DNA from: Gammaproteobacteria bacterium
GTDB lineage: Bacteria; Pseudomonadota; Gammaproteobacteria; JABABF01; JAHRAO01
NCBI GenBank assembly: GCA_020027215.1
Contig: JAHRAO010000002.1
Coordinates: 1 to 43,895, forward strand
Direction of reading: 5' to 3'
Length of the DNA stretch: 43,895 nt
The notes under the pieces were generated by a model. That model was given only the letters and a program-made list of their open reading frames with translations, was not told the origin of the DNA and ran no database searches. Position numbers and translations under genes: made by a program. Position 1 is the stretch's first letter. Each line of letters begins with the position of its first letter. Below, piece by piece: positions 17,246 through 25,352 of this stretch.

Positions 17246-18241
17246 ATGCACACACACAAGAAAACAGCATGGGATATAGTCGCCGATATAGGTGGAACAA
17301 ACGCCCGCTTTGCTATTTATATTGACAAAGCACTGCAACAAATTATTTCTTATGCCACCGCAGACTATGAAAGTTTTGCGCATGTTCTTCACACCTATTT
17401 ATACGACATCGAACGAACATCGCAGTGGGAGGATCATCCCCGTAATGTCTGTTTGGCGGTGGCTTGTCCGTATGATCCCGATCACGTCCATGAAGTTATT
17501 AGTTTTACTAATAGTCCATGGTCATTTACACAAGCCGATGTACACGCAATACTCAAAGAAAGTCGCATTATCATTATCAATGATTTTGTTGCCATTGGCT
17601 ACAGTTTGATGGAAATTAATGATCGCGAGCGATGTCAAATTGGTGGAACAAAAGCCAAAGAAAATAAACCGATTGCCTTTTTGGGACCGGGTACTGGGTT
17701 GGGAGTCGGTTATATGTTGCCTCTCCACGACCAATTATATGTATTGGATACAGAGGGCGGACATATAGATTATTCGCCCAACAATGCCAATGAAGTTGTG
17801 ATTTTAGAATTTCTATCACAGATCTACGGGCACGTTTCGCTGGAAAGAATACTGTCCGGCAACGGAATGATCAACATTTATCGTGCTTTAGCGCACATAA
17901 AAGGTATCACCGTCTCTAATTCCATACTGCCTGCGGGCATCATGATTGCTGCCCTAAAAGGCGAAGATCCCATTTCCATTGAAACGCTGCATACTTTTTG
18001 TCGTGTATTGGGTTCGGCGTGCGGCAATATTGCTTTGACTATCGGTGCTAAAGGAGGGGTGTATATTGCAGGGGGCATTATCCCGCAATGCATCACTTTT
18101 TTAGTGCGCAGTGATTTCCGCAATCGTTTTGAAGGCAAAGGACGGATGAACAATTACTTAACAAACATCCCCGTATGGGTCGTATTGCGCAAAAACTTGG
18201 GTTTGTTCGGTGCGGCGCAGGCAATTGCGCATGTGGATTAA
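17246..18241 (+). CDS. glk: Glucokinase
   Basis: 331 residues. ATP-dependent phosphorylation of glucose to glucose 6-phosphate. Motifs seen are VADIGGTNARFA (phosphate-binding), CLAVACPYD, FTNSPWSF, INDFVAIGYSL (catalytic Asp), FLGPGTGLGVG, TEGGHIDYSP (sugar-binding Glu-His) and YIAGGIIPQ. This is the bacterial Glk family rather than ROK. The start is ATG 17246 with AGGTGGG upstream; the TTG immediately before is less likely. Its 3' end overlaps msrQ by 11 nt, which implies an operon. Confidence 0.94.
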   Translation: MHTHKKTAWDIVADIGGTNARFAIYIDKALQQIISYATADYESFAHVLHTYLYDIERTSQWEDHPRNVCLAVACPYDPDHVHEVISFTNSPWSFTQADVHAILKESRIIIINDFVAIGYSLMEINDRERCQIGGTKAKENKPIAFLGPGTGLGVGYMLPLHDQLYVLDTEGGHIDYSPNNANEVVILEFLSQIYGHVSLERILSGNGMINIYRALAHIKGITVSNSILPAGIMIAALKGEDPISIETLHTFCRVLGSACGNIALTIGAKGGVYIAGGIIPQCITFLVRSDFRNRFEGKGRMNNYLTNIPVWVVLRKNLGLFGAAQAIAHVD

Positions 18242-18839
18242 ACCGTTCATCTTTACCCTATCCTTATTACCTTTAGCCGAAGTGCTGTGGCGTTTAGTCA
18301 ACGACAATTTAGGTCCAGATCCTGCGCGCACTTTGGCTTTAGAAACGGGAATATGGGGATTGTATTTTTTATTGATGACTTTAGCAGTAACCCCCCTACG
18401 TCGTTTAAGTGGTTGGTCTCCTATCAATAGGATTCGCCGGATGTTGGGTTTATTTTCACTTTTTTATGCGAGCTGCCATCTTTTTATTTATTTAGCTTTT
18501 ATTCTCGTATGGAATTTTGCTGAATTTGCCACTGAATTGGCAGAGCGTCCGTATATATTAGCAGGATTTACAGCATGGGTATTGATGCTCCCACTCGGTA
18601 TCACTTCAACGCACGGCATGATCAAACGACTGGGGAAAAAGTGGAAAAAATTACATCGCACCATTTATTTTATTGCCCCCATTGTCATACTCCATTTTGT
18701 CTGGCTCTCCAAAACTATTGAGCGCCCTGCGCTGTATGGCATACTTTTAGCGGTACTACTGCTCTTTCGTCTTCTACCCACCACCGGGAAGTCCGTCTGG
18801 GCACTCATCACTCACCGAGTGAGCAAACACTTTCATTAA
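18231..18839 (+). CDS. msrQ: MsrQ-like heme-binding membrane subunit of methionine sulfoxide reductase
   Basis: 202 residues with about six hydrophobic segments; ferric-reductase-like transmembrane family. It starts MWIKPFIFTLSLLPL and has the family blocks LYFLLMTLAVTPLRRLSGW, RRMLGLFSLFYASCHLFIY, GITSTHGMIKRLGKKWKKLH and ILHFVWL. Heme-ligand His candidates are in ASCHLF, KKLHRTI and ILHFVW. MsrQ passes quinone-pool electrons to periplasmic MsrP to repair oxidised methionine. No msrP is present in the window. ATG 18231 is chosen because it matches the family N-terminus, overlapping glk by 11 nt. Confidence 0.9.
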   Translation: MWIKPFIFTLSLLPLAEVLWRLVNDNLGPDPARTLALETGIWGLYFLLMTLAVTPLRRLSGWSPINRIRRMLGLFSLFYASCHLFIYLAFILVWNFAEFATELAERPYILAGFTAWVLMLPLGITSTHGMIKRLGKKWKKLHRTIYFIAPIVILHFVWLSKTIERPALYGILLAVLLLFRLLPTTGKSVWALITHRVSKHFH

Positions 18840-18869
18840 CATTGTCGGGACAAGAGTCCGCCATAGACA

Positions 18870-18878
18870 TGCTACAAT
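18870..18878 (+). promoter_or_regulatory. Extended -10 promoter element just before the HD-domain gene
   Basis: TGCTACAAT is an extended -10 ending 6 nt before ATG 18885. No good -35 is seen. Transcription would start at or within a base or two of the start codon, so the mRNA may be leaderless. Confidence 0.45.
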
Positions 18879-18884
18879 GAGTGC

Positions 18885-19469
18885 ATGACAAATACCGTTG
18901 CACAATATAAATCTATGGCAGAAAGTAGTGCCACAGATTGGCATATTATTCGCGAGCAATCGCGCGAATTCCGCGCACAACTGGCAGACCGCGTGATGAC
19001 ACAACTCGCTGCAATGGAGGAAGATCAACGTGGGTTTCCCATCAACCGACTCGCCCATTCGCTACAGACGGCAACGCGGGCATACCGCGATGATCGGGAT
19101 GAAGAATACATCGTCTGTGCCTTGTTACACGATATAGGCGATGATTTAGGCGCTTATAATCATAGCGATATTGCTGCCGCAGTATTGAAACCTTTTGTAT
19201 CAGAAAAAAATCGTTGGATGGTGGAGCACCACGCCATTTTTCAGGGGTATTATTATTTTCATCACATAGGGTTAGATAGAGATATGCGCGATCAATTTGC
19301 CGATCACCCCTATTATCAATACACCTATGAATTTTGCCACTTATACGATCAATGCGCCTTTGATCCAGAGTATGTCAATAAACCATTGGACTTTTTTTAT
19401 CCAGCGGTTGTTGACCTATTCAAACACCCACAGAAATCCATCTACATTTCGCACAGCAAGACCAACTAA
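18885..19469 (+). CDS. HD-domain protein (COG4341-like; resembles PhnZ/MIOX-type diiron oxygenases)
   Basis: 194 residues, soluble. Metal-ligand candidates in HD order are His58 (RLAHSLQTATRA), His82-Asp83 (ALLHDIGDD), His93 (NHSD), His115/116 (MVEHHAIFQGYYY) and Asp155 (YDQCAFDPEY). HHAIFQG and YDQxxFDP recall a small family annotated as predicted HD phosphohydrolases and related to the mixed-valence diiron oxygenases PhnZ and myo-inositol oxygenase. The substrate is unknown; a phosphohydrolase role is equally possible. It has no phosphonate gene nearby. Its TAA overlaps the stop of the convergent fabY-like gene by 4 bp. Confidence 0.75.
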   Translation: MTNTVAQYKSMAESSATDWHIIREQSREFRAQLADRVMTQLAAMEEDQRGFPINRLAHSLQTATRAYRDDRDEEYIVCALLHDIGDDLGAYNHSDIAAAVLKPFVSEKNRWMVEHHAIFQGYYYFHHIGLDRDMRDQFADHPYYQYTYEFCHLYDQCAFDPEYVNKPLDFFYPAVVDLFKHPQKSIYISHSKTN

Positions 19470-21316
19470 TCGCCATAAATTTGTATAGTGCCGTAAGGAT
19501 TGGCAGTTTTTATGGATATCGGTCGGTCGTATCCCTGAATATGGATCAGTGATTCCTGCAGTTGTATATCATCGCCGCTCAACGCAGTGCTTTTTTTATC
19601 ATATATTGGACGCAGGTCCCCAGCAATTATTGCGCGATCATTGTCTTCACTCTGCTGGCAAATGCTTTCATTTTTCTTGTGCCACCGCTGCATCGCAGTG
19701 CGACCATGCCGTCGTTCCAATAAGCGCTGAACCGCATGGGGTGCCAGTAAAGGGGCTGTAGCGTTATTACCGCCAAAACCCTTGCTATTAATAAAAGCAA
19801 TAGCGGTGCTGTGCGGGGCAATTGAACGGTGGCGCAAGAGGATATCTAAATATTTATCGTGCACATCTGCAGCAATATGGTGAGTGGCGGTAATGCCGGG
19901 GAGAATACCGTATTGCCACACCCCTAAACTCGCATTAATTTGATCGCCAGCAGCGACGCCTAATGAGTGACCGAGATAATTTTTCACCGCGATAACCGGC
20001 CACTTCTCAATGGCAAATTGTTGAGCGACTGCGTTGAGCAGTTGCGACTCGGTTACACGATTTTGTGGTGTTCCCGTACCGTGCGCTTGCACGAACGAGT
20101 GATGCTTCACTGCCTCCGTTCCAAAAATATCTGCGGCACATGCCACTGCTTTTCCTAATGTAAGATAGTTGCCAACCCCCGGCGCCGATATAGATCGTTT
20201 GTAACCATCGGCGTGCACAAAAACATCCGGTACAGCTGCGTAGCAATGAGCACCTATCTCTAATGCCAATTCATCATCACAGAGAATGACAAATTGAGCC
20301 GATTCTCCCATAGTAAATCCACAATTTTCTCCAAATGGACGGCAGGCACGGCGATAATCCGGCTCCTTACCATCTAATTGACGCAATTTTTCGTCAGACG
20401 CCAATGCACCCATTGCGTGATAACCCTCAATGACTTCTGGAGTAATGGGCGCTTCGCTCCCTCCTATGATCGCAATACGCGCTTGTCGGTTGCGAATATC
20501 GGCAATCCCCATCCGCAAATTATACAAAAAGGAGGCACAGGCACCCAAACCTGCACCAGTCATCCCCACACTCCCCAATACATAAGCGTTGATAAAATCG
20601 GCGGGCATCTCAGGGAGCGAGAAAGGACAATGACGAGAAGTTATTCGCTCGCCTTGCCAGGGGGCGGCACACATTCCGCCACCGGCCGCTTGATCTAATT
20701 GCCCCATAGCACTCCCTGCATAAACGCTAATGGCATCGGGTGGAACATGACGTTGTAAAGTATGCCAATCCATACCCATTGAACGCAAAGCATCCGAAAT
20801 CCCGTAAATTGTCATTTGCAAACCGCGGGGATGTGAATGCGATTCATATAAGGCACCTGGGTGAAATCCTGTCGGTAATTGACCGGCAACGCTGACTTTA
20901 AGGTGCCGCATTTGTGAAACAAGCAAATGCTCGCTATTCGTTGTGACTACGGCTGTATGGTCATCTTGTGATACTATCTTCCACTGTGCCGGAAGCGGAT
21001 GAGGCAGTTCATCTACTGGAATAGATAGACGGTATGTTGCGGGCAGTTTTTTATTTCCTGCAACTTGCTGATAATCAAAAATATCTCCCTCAAGACGGCG
21101 AATAAAAAGCCTATTGAGTAAGTGTTGGGCATCACCATCTTGAGTCGGCGCTTGTACACCCATCAATGCCGCTAAACTGGCACAGGTTTGCACACGGTGT
21201 TCTTCACTCAACGCATCCAATACCATAGCCCGATAAGCATGGTGAAAGGAGCTTCTCCCCGCAGCATTGATTCCTCCAAAACCGATGATTATGGGTAAAG
21301 GTTGTGTATGACTCAT
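19466..21316 (-). CDS. fabY: FabY-like beta-ketoacyl-ACP synthase
   Basis: 616 residues from ATG 21316, which matches the family start (MSHTQPLPIIIGFGGINAAG). A longer reading from 21382 would leave only 22 bp to the divergent regulator gene. The thiolase-fold triad is visible as Cys260 (GLGACASFLYN), His412 (QAHGTGTPQN) and His450 (NYLGHSLG). The unusually long N-terminal region (residues 1-180) and overall size fit FabY of Pseudomonas aeruginosa, which condenses acetyl-CoA with malonyl-ACP to start fatty acid synthesis in place of FabH. The substrate here is inferred from family. Catalytic residues are intact. It is divergent from an AraC-type regulator. Confidence 0.85.
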   Translation of the reverse strand: MSHTQPLPIIIGFGGINAAGRSSFHHAYRAMVLDALSEEHRVQTCASLAALMGVQAPTQDGDAQHLLNRLFIRRLEGDIFDYQQVAGNKKLPATYRLSIPVDELPHPLPAQWKIVSQDDHTAVVTTNSEHLLVSQMRHLKVSVAGQLPTGFHPGALYESHSHPRGLQMTIYGISDALRSMGMDWHTLQRHVPPDAISVYAGSAMGQLDQAAGGGMCAAPWQGERITSRHCPFSLPEMPADFINAYVLGSVGMTGAGLGACASFLYNLRMGIADIRNRQARIAIIGGSEAPITPEVIEGYHAMGALASDEKLRQLDGKEPDYRRACRPFGENCGFTMGESAQFVILCDDELALEIGAHCYAAVPDVFVHADGYKRSISAPGVGNYLTLGKAVACAADIFGTEAVKHHSFVQAHGTGTPQNRVTESQLLNAVAQQFAIEKWPVIAVKNYLGHSLGVAAGDQINASLGVWQYGILPGITATHHIAADVHDKYLDILLRHRSIAPHSTAIAFINSKGFGGNNATAPLLAPHAVQRLLERRHGRTAMQRWHKKNESICQQSEDNDRAIIAGDLRPIYDKKSTALSGDDIQLQESLIHIQGYDRPISIKTANPYGTIQIYGD

Positions 21317-21391
21317 TTCCCCGCATCCATAACCCATCATATTAATACGATACAGGGAATATAAATGATTAAAAAAAGACATAAAATATTC

Positions 21392-21397
21392 TATAAT
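21392..21397 (+). promoter_or_regulatory. -10 element of the GlxA-type regulator gene
   Basis: A perfect TATAAT lies inside the palindrome TCTATAATAGA (21391-21401), 7 nt before ATG 21405. No convincing -35 or Shine-Dalgarno is present. The transcript would be leaderless or nearly so. The palindrome could also be an operator for the divergent pair. Confidence 0.5.
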
Positions 21398-21404
21398 AGA
21401 CAGT

Positions 21405-22382
21405 ATGTGGCGGGTAGCAATACTTTATTTTGACAATGCCCTCGTATCCAGCATGATCTTACCTTTGGAGATGTTGCAGGCGGCGCGTGATATATGGCGT
21501 CTTCGCCATAAGACAGATTCACTACACACTCAAATTGTTATGTTGCCGGGGGAAAGACCCCACAACAATATCCCAAGCGCATCGCATCAGGTTTTAACTG
21601 AAAATGACCAATGGGATTTGCTGATTTTGCCCGCAATATGGAGGCGGATTGATACGGTGATTAGCACATATATGCCTCGTCTCGCCCCGCTTCTCTTGCA
21701 TTTTCATCGGCACGGATCTGTGATATGTGCGACAAGCAATAGCAGTTTTTTACTTGCCGAAACGGGGATGCTCAATGGACACAAAGCGACCACACATTGG
21801 TATTATTTCATGCAATTTGCCGACCGCTATCCCAAGGTGCAACTACAAAGACATCACTTCATTACACGAGCCAACAAGATCTATTGTGCAGGGAGTGTCA
21901 ATGCACTTGCCGATTTAATGGTTCATATCATTGAATTGTTTTACGATCGCGACACTGCGCGCCGCGTGGAATCACAGTTTTCTCCAGAAATACGCCAATC
22001 ATTTCCTTCAGACGCACACTTGTACCACCATGACGAATTGGTTGCCATAGCACAAGAGCATATACAAAAACACTATAATCAACCCCTGCACCTACAAAAG
22101 CTCGCTCACCTACTGCACATTACGCCGCGCACCCTCAATCGCCGCTTCAAATTAGCCACCGATATCACCCCCGGAGAATATCTACACCAAGTGCGGTTGA
22201 ATATTGCGCGCGAGTTAATGCGCGAAAGTAATTTGACTATTGGTGAAATTGCCCGCTATATCGGTTACAGCAATAGTAGTGCGTTTGGGAAATATTTTAA
22301 GCAATTGACTTCTTTACCGCCATCACAGTATCGCAAAAGCACACGGAGCAAGTTATTTACCCCGTATTATCAAAGTATGTAG
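21405..22382 (+). CDS. GlxA-type AraC-family transcriptional regulator
   Basis: 325 residues. Residues ~1-185 are a DJ-1/PfpI-like (class I glutamine-amidotransferase-like) sensor domain (VAILYFDNALVSSMILPLEM, WDLLILPAIW, ICATSNSSFLLAETGML with a nucleophile-elbow-like Cys, NKIYCAGSVNALADL). Residues ~215-315 are two AraC helix-turn-helix units (LAHLLHITPRTLNRRFKLAT and IGEIARYIGYSNSSAFGKYF). It is probably a DNA-binding regulator. It is divergent from the FabY-like gene across 88 bp, so control of that gene is plausible but inferred. It is convergent with pnp. Confidence 0.88.
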   Translation: MWRVAILYFDNALVSSMILPLEMLQAARDIWRLRHKTDSLHTQIVMLPGERPHNNIPSASHQVLTENDQWDLLILPAIWRRIDTVISTYMPRLAPLLLHFHRHGSVICATSNSSFLLAETGMLNGHKATTHWYYFMQFADRYPKVQLQRHHFITRANKIYCAGSVNALADLMVHIIELFYDRDTARRVESQFSPEIRQSFPSDAHLYHHDELVAIAQEHIQKHYNQPLHLQKLAHLLHITPRTLNRRFKLATDITPGEYLHQVRLNIARELMRESNLTIGEIARYIGYSNSSAFGKYFKQLTSLPPSQYRKSTRSKLFTPYYQSM

Positions 22383-22420
22383 CAGCAAGCAGATAAATAA
22401 TTCTCGCCACAACAAATAAT

Positions 22421-24490
22421 TTAGTTGGCGGCAACCTCTTTCATACTTAAACGCACGCGCCCTCTTTCATCTATATCAACAACTTTTACTTTCACGCGCT
22501 CACCTTCGTGAATGTAATCAGTGATTTTTTCCACGCGTTCATTCGCGATATGGGATATATGCACCAATCCATCGCGTCCCGGCAGAAAATTGACGAAAGC
22601 ACCAAAATCGGTCAGCTTCACTACTGTGCCTTCATAAATATTACCTATTTCTGGGGATGCGGTAATTCCTTTGATTTGGTCGATTGCTTTTTGCATTGAT
22701 TCTTGATTTGTCGCGTAAATATGGACTTTTCCACTGTCTTCTATATCAATATTGGCTCCACTTTCTTCGGTAATCGCCCGAATTGTGCTCCCTCCCTTGC
22801 CAATGATATCGCGTATTTTATCAGTATGGACAGTAATGGTGTGTATGCGGGGGGCATTTTCAGCCACATCGGGACGTGATGCACTCAAAACTTTTGCCAT
22901 TTCGCCCAATATATGTAACCGCGCATTATGGGCATCGGTCAGTGCCTGTTGCATAATCTCCCGATTGATGCCCTTAATTTTAATATCCATTTGTAGAGCA
23001 GTGACGCCTTTTTCTGTACCCGCTACCTTAAAATCCATATCGCCTAAATGATCTTCATCGCCCAAAATATCGGTCAACACAACATAGTGGTCGCCTTCTT
23101 TGATTAACCCCATCGCCACACCGGCCACTGGGGCATTTAACGGGACGCCCGCATCCATTAGCGATAAGCTCCCCGCACACACTGATGCCATGGAACTCGA
23201 TCCATTGGATTCTAAAATCTCTGATACAACGCGCACCGTATAGGGAAATTCTTCAAGGGAGGGTAATACGGCTGTCAATGCCCGACGCACCAGTTTTCCA
23301 TGACCGATTTCACGGCGACCCGGCGCGGCTAATCGCCGCACTTCACCGACCGAAAATGGAGGGAAGTTATAGTGCAACATAAAATGATCTTGTTGCTCGC
23401 CATCCAAATTGTCCAACATCTGTGCGTCGCGCGCACTCCCCAAAGTCACAACCCCTAAAGCCTGCGTTTCGCCACGCGTAAAAAGCGCTGAACCATGCGG
23501 TTGCGGCAACGGCCTCACTTCAACATTAATCGGGCGCACAGTTTTTGTATCGCGACCATCAATGCGTTTTTCCCCCGTTAATAAACGTTGACGCACTAAA
23601 TCGTATTCCAATTGCCCTAATGCGTCTTTGATTTGGTTTACCTGATCTTCATCGGCACATTCTTTCACCGCTTCTTCGTGAATCTGGCGCAATTGATCGA
23701 CGCGCTCTTGTTTGTTTACAATACGGTAGGCCTCGCTAATGTGCGGAGTATACTGTGCCGTACATTGTTCGTGGAGATGAATATCAGTATCGGGCACAGT
23801 CCATTGTATCGGTTGCGGGGCGCATTCGGCGGCGACTTCTTCAATAGCTGTAATGGCGCTTTGCATTTCCTCGTGTGCGTGAAATACCGCACCCAGCATG
23901 AGGTCTTCGTTTAGTTCCTTCGCTTCAGATTCCACCATCAATACGGCTTCTTTCGTCCCCGCAATAACCATATCCAATTGCGATGTCCCTAAATCTGCTC
24001 GATCTGGATTCAATGTATAAGATGAGCCATCGTAACCAACGCGCACAGCACCGACAGGACCTTCAAAGGGTAATCCCGAAATAGAAAGTGCTGCCGAAGC
24101 AGAGAGTAGTGCTGGAATATCGGGATCTAAATTGTCATCCGCAGATAACACTGTACAAATCAATTGAATTTCTCGGTTAAATTTCTTAGGGAATAAGGGA
24201 CGCAACGGGCGGTCAATTAAGCGCGAAGTGAGCGTCTCTTTTTCGGTTGCCCCGCGTTCACGGCGAAAGAAGCTCCCCGGAATTCGCCCTGCCGCATAAT
24301 ATTTTTCTTGATAAAAGACCGATAAGGGCAAAAAGGATTGCGTCATTTCTTCACCGCAAGCCACCGTGCTTAATACGACGGTTTTATCCATCGTAAAAAG
24401 TACCGAACCCAGCGTTTGGCGCGCAACTCGCCCAGTTTCTATCGTGCAGTTGCGTCCACCGATTGTAAAGTTTTTTGTTATTTTAGTCAT
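22421..24490 (-). CDS. pnp: Polynucleotide phosphorylase
   Basis: 689 residues, slightly shorter than E. coli (711). It has two RNase PH folds (SVLFTMDKTVVLSTVACGEE; SALFTRGETQALGVVTLGSA, GRREIGHGKLVRRAL), a KH domain (IRDIIGKGGSTIRAITEESG), and an S1 domain (YEGTVVKLTDFGAFVNFLPG) that ends almost at the C-terminus (GRVRLSMKEVAAN). It degrades RNA 3' to 5' with phosphate and takes part in the degradosome. The C-terminal tail seen in enterobacteria is missing, a common variation. It is downstream of rpsO. Confidence 0.98.
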   Translation of the reverse strand: MTKITKNFTIGGRNCTIETGRVARQTLGSVLFTMDKTVVLSTVACGEEMTQSFLPLSVFYQEKYYAAGRIPGSFFRRERGATEKETLTSRLIDRPLRPLFPKKFNREIQLICTVLSADDNLDPDIPALLSASAALSISGLPFEGPVGAVRVGYDGSSYTLNPDRADLGTSQLDMVIAGTKEAVLMVESEAKELNEDLMLGAVFHAHEEMQSAITAIEEVAAECAPQPIQWTVPDTDIHLHEQCTAQYTPHISEAYRIVNKQERVDQLRQIHEEAVKECADEDQVNQIKDALGQLEYDLVRQRLLTGEKRIDGRDTKTVRPINVEVRPLPQPHGSALFTRGETQALGVVTLGSARDAQMLDNLDGEQQDHFMLHYNFPPFSVGEVRRLAAPGRREIGHGKLVRRALTAVLPSLEEFPYTVRVVSEILESNGSSSMASVCAGSLSLMDAGVPLNAPVAGVAMGLIKEGDHYVVLTDILGDEDHLGDMDFKVAGTEKGVTALQMDIKIKGINREIMQQALTDAHNARLHILGEMAKVLSASRPDVAENAPRIHTITVHTDKIRDIIGKGGSTIRAITEESGANIDIEDSGKVHIYATNQESMQKAIDQIKGITASPEIGNIYEGTVVKLTDFGAFVNFLPGRDGLVHISHIANERVEKITDYIHEGERVKVKVVDIDERGRVRLSMKEVAAN

Positions 24491-24664
24491 ATTTTTTTCT
24501 CTATTTTTACACTACATTTTCACACTACCAATGTTTTCTAACACTGAGCACACTCTATATTTGAAAAACCGCGATCATTCAGCCGCACTGAACGAGGGAA
24601 TTGGTTGCGACTATGGCATATGCACCAAAGACACTCCAGTAAGTCCGCTACTAATTTCTTTTTT
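24491..24664 (-). other. rpsO-pnp intergenic region
   Basis: 174 nt. Read on the minus strand, it has a short inverted repeat TTCAG-tgcgg-CTGAA followed 8 nt later by GGTTTTTC, which could form part of an rpsO terminator or a processing site. Two direct copies of TAGTGTRAAAATR lie 15-50 nt before pnp. In E. coli this gap holds the terminator and an RNase III site used in pnp autoregulation; I do not see the strong GC hairpin here. Confidence 0.35.
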
Positions 24665-24931
24665 TTATTGCCTTAAACCTAATTTTCCAATTAACGCCGT
24701 ATAATTATCTACATTTCTGCGTTTTAAGTAATTCAACATCTTGCGCCGTTGCTCCACCATCCGAATAAGCCCGCGTTTAGAGTGAAAGTCCTTTTTATGC
24801 ATGGCAAAATGCGATTGTAGAGCATTAATATTATTACTGAGGAGCGCAATCTGAACTTCTGGAGAGCCAGTATCGCCTTCAGACCTTTGAAAAGATTTAA
24901 TAATTTTTTGTTTTTCTTCGGTTGGGAGCAT
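24665..24931 (-). CDS. rpsO: 30S ribosomal protein S15
   Basis: 88 residues, the usual length: [81 protein letters not shown]15 binds the three-way junction of the 16S central domain. The rpsO-pnp pairing is widely conserved. No strong Shine-Dalgarno precedes ATG 24931. Confidence 0.98.
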   Translation of the reverse strand: MLPTEEKQKIIKSFQRSEGDTGSPEVQIALLSNNINALQSHFAMHKKDFHSKRGLIRMVEQRRKMLNYLKRRNVDNYTALIGKLGLRQ

Positions 24932-25022
24932 ATTAAAGGTATTTATACCACGTATCCTAATTTTTACTTCAATATATCACAAATACATCCCCATATACCC
25001 AATTCAATTTTAGTGCTTGCTT

Positions 25023-25250
25023 AGCGCTCGGTATGTCCCTATACCACGCTGGGTACATTGGTACAAAATTTATCGGAAAAGTGTAATTTCCTCCATCATT
25101 GTGTCAATGGGCAACACACCCAGCGTTGCTGTTTGAGCGCTCGGTATGTCCCTATACCGCGCTTGGTGCATTGGCAAAAAAGTGTCGGAAAAGTGTGATT
25201 GTCCTCCATTTTTTGCCAATGGGCAACGCTCCCAGCGTTGCTGTTTGAGC
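25023..25250. repeat. Two imperfect tandem 113-bp repeats with nested inverted repeats
   Basis: Copy 1 is about 25023-25136 and copy 2 about 25137-25250. Both begin AGCGCTCGGTATGTCCCTAT (T for A at the first base of copy 2 is uncertain) and end CCCAGCGTTGCTGTTTGAGCG. Copy 2 contains CGGTAT-gtccct-ATACCG, then perfect 13-bp arms CATTGGCAAAAAA and TTTTTTGCCAATG around a loop. Copy 1 keeps weaker versions of the same arms and pairs GGAAA with TTTCC inside the loop. No protein is supported. It fits a palindromic intergenic repeat (REP/BIME- or MITE-like) or a duplicated structured RNA. Confidence 0.8.
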
Positions 25251-25284
25251 GCCACTCCGCCATCTTTAGCGCCACTCCGCCATC
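25248..25284. repeat. Two direct copies of a 17-bp repeat
   Basis: AGCGCCACTCCGCCATC occurs at 25248-25264 and again at 25268-25284, a 20-bp period, immediately following the 113-bp repeats. Together they fill most of the 421-nt gap between rpsO and the AraC-type gene. The rest of the gap (24932-25022 and 25285-25352) shows nothing recognisable. Confidence 0.85.
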
Positions 25285-25352
25285 AAACCCATCAGTGTCT
25301 GGTCACCAAATGCTCTATCGTAGATCTGGGTATTTAAATTACTTAAAAACAA

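Noticed and set aside
18885-19469. HD-domain protein as a (p)ppGpp hydrolase
   Set aside because: It lacks the HDxxED pattern and flanking motifs of Rel/SpoT; its spacing and FQG and YDQxxFDP motifs fit a different HD family.
25023-25284. Repeat block considered as a CRISPR array or riboswitch
   Set aside because: There are only two long copies and no spacers or cas genes; no known riboswitch class was recognised, and the block is separated from the nearest start codons by the AraC gene orientation.
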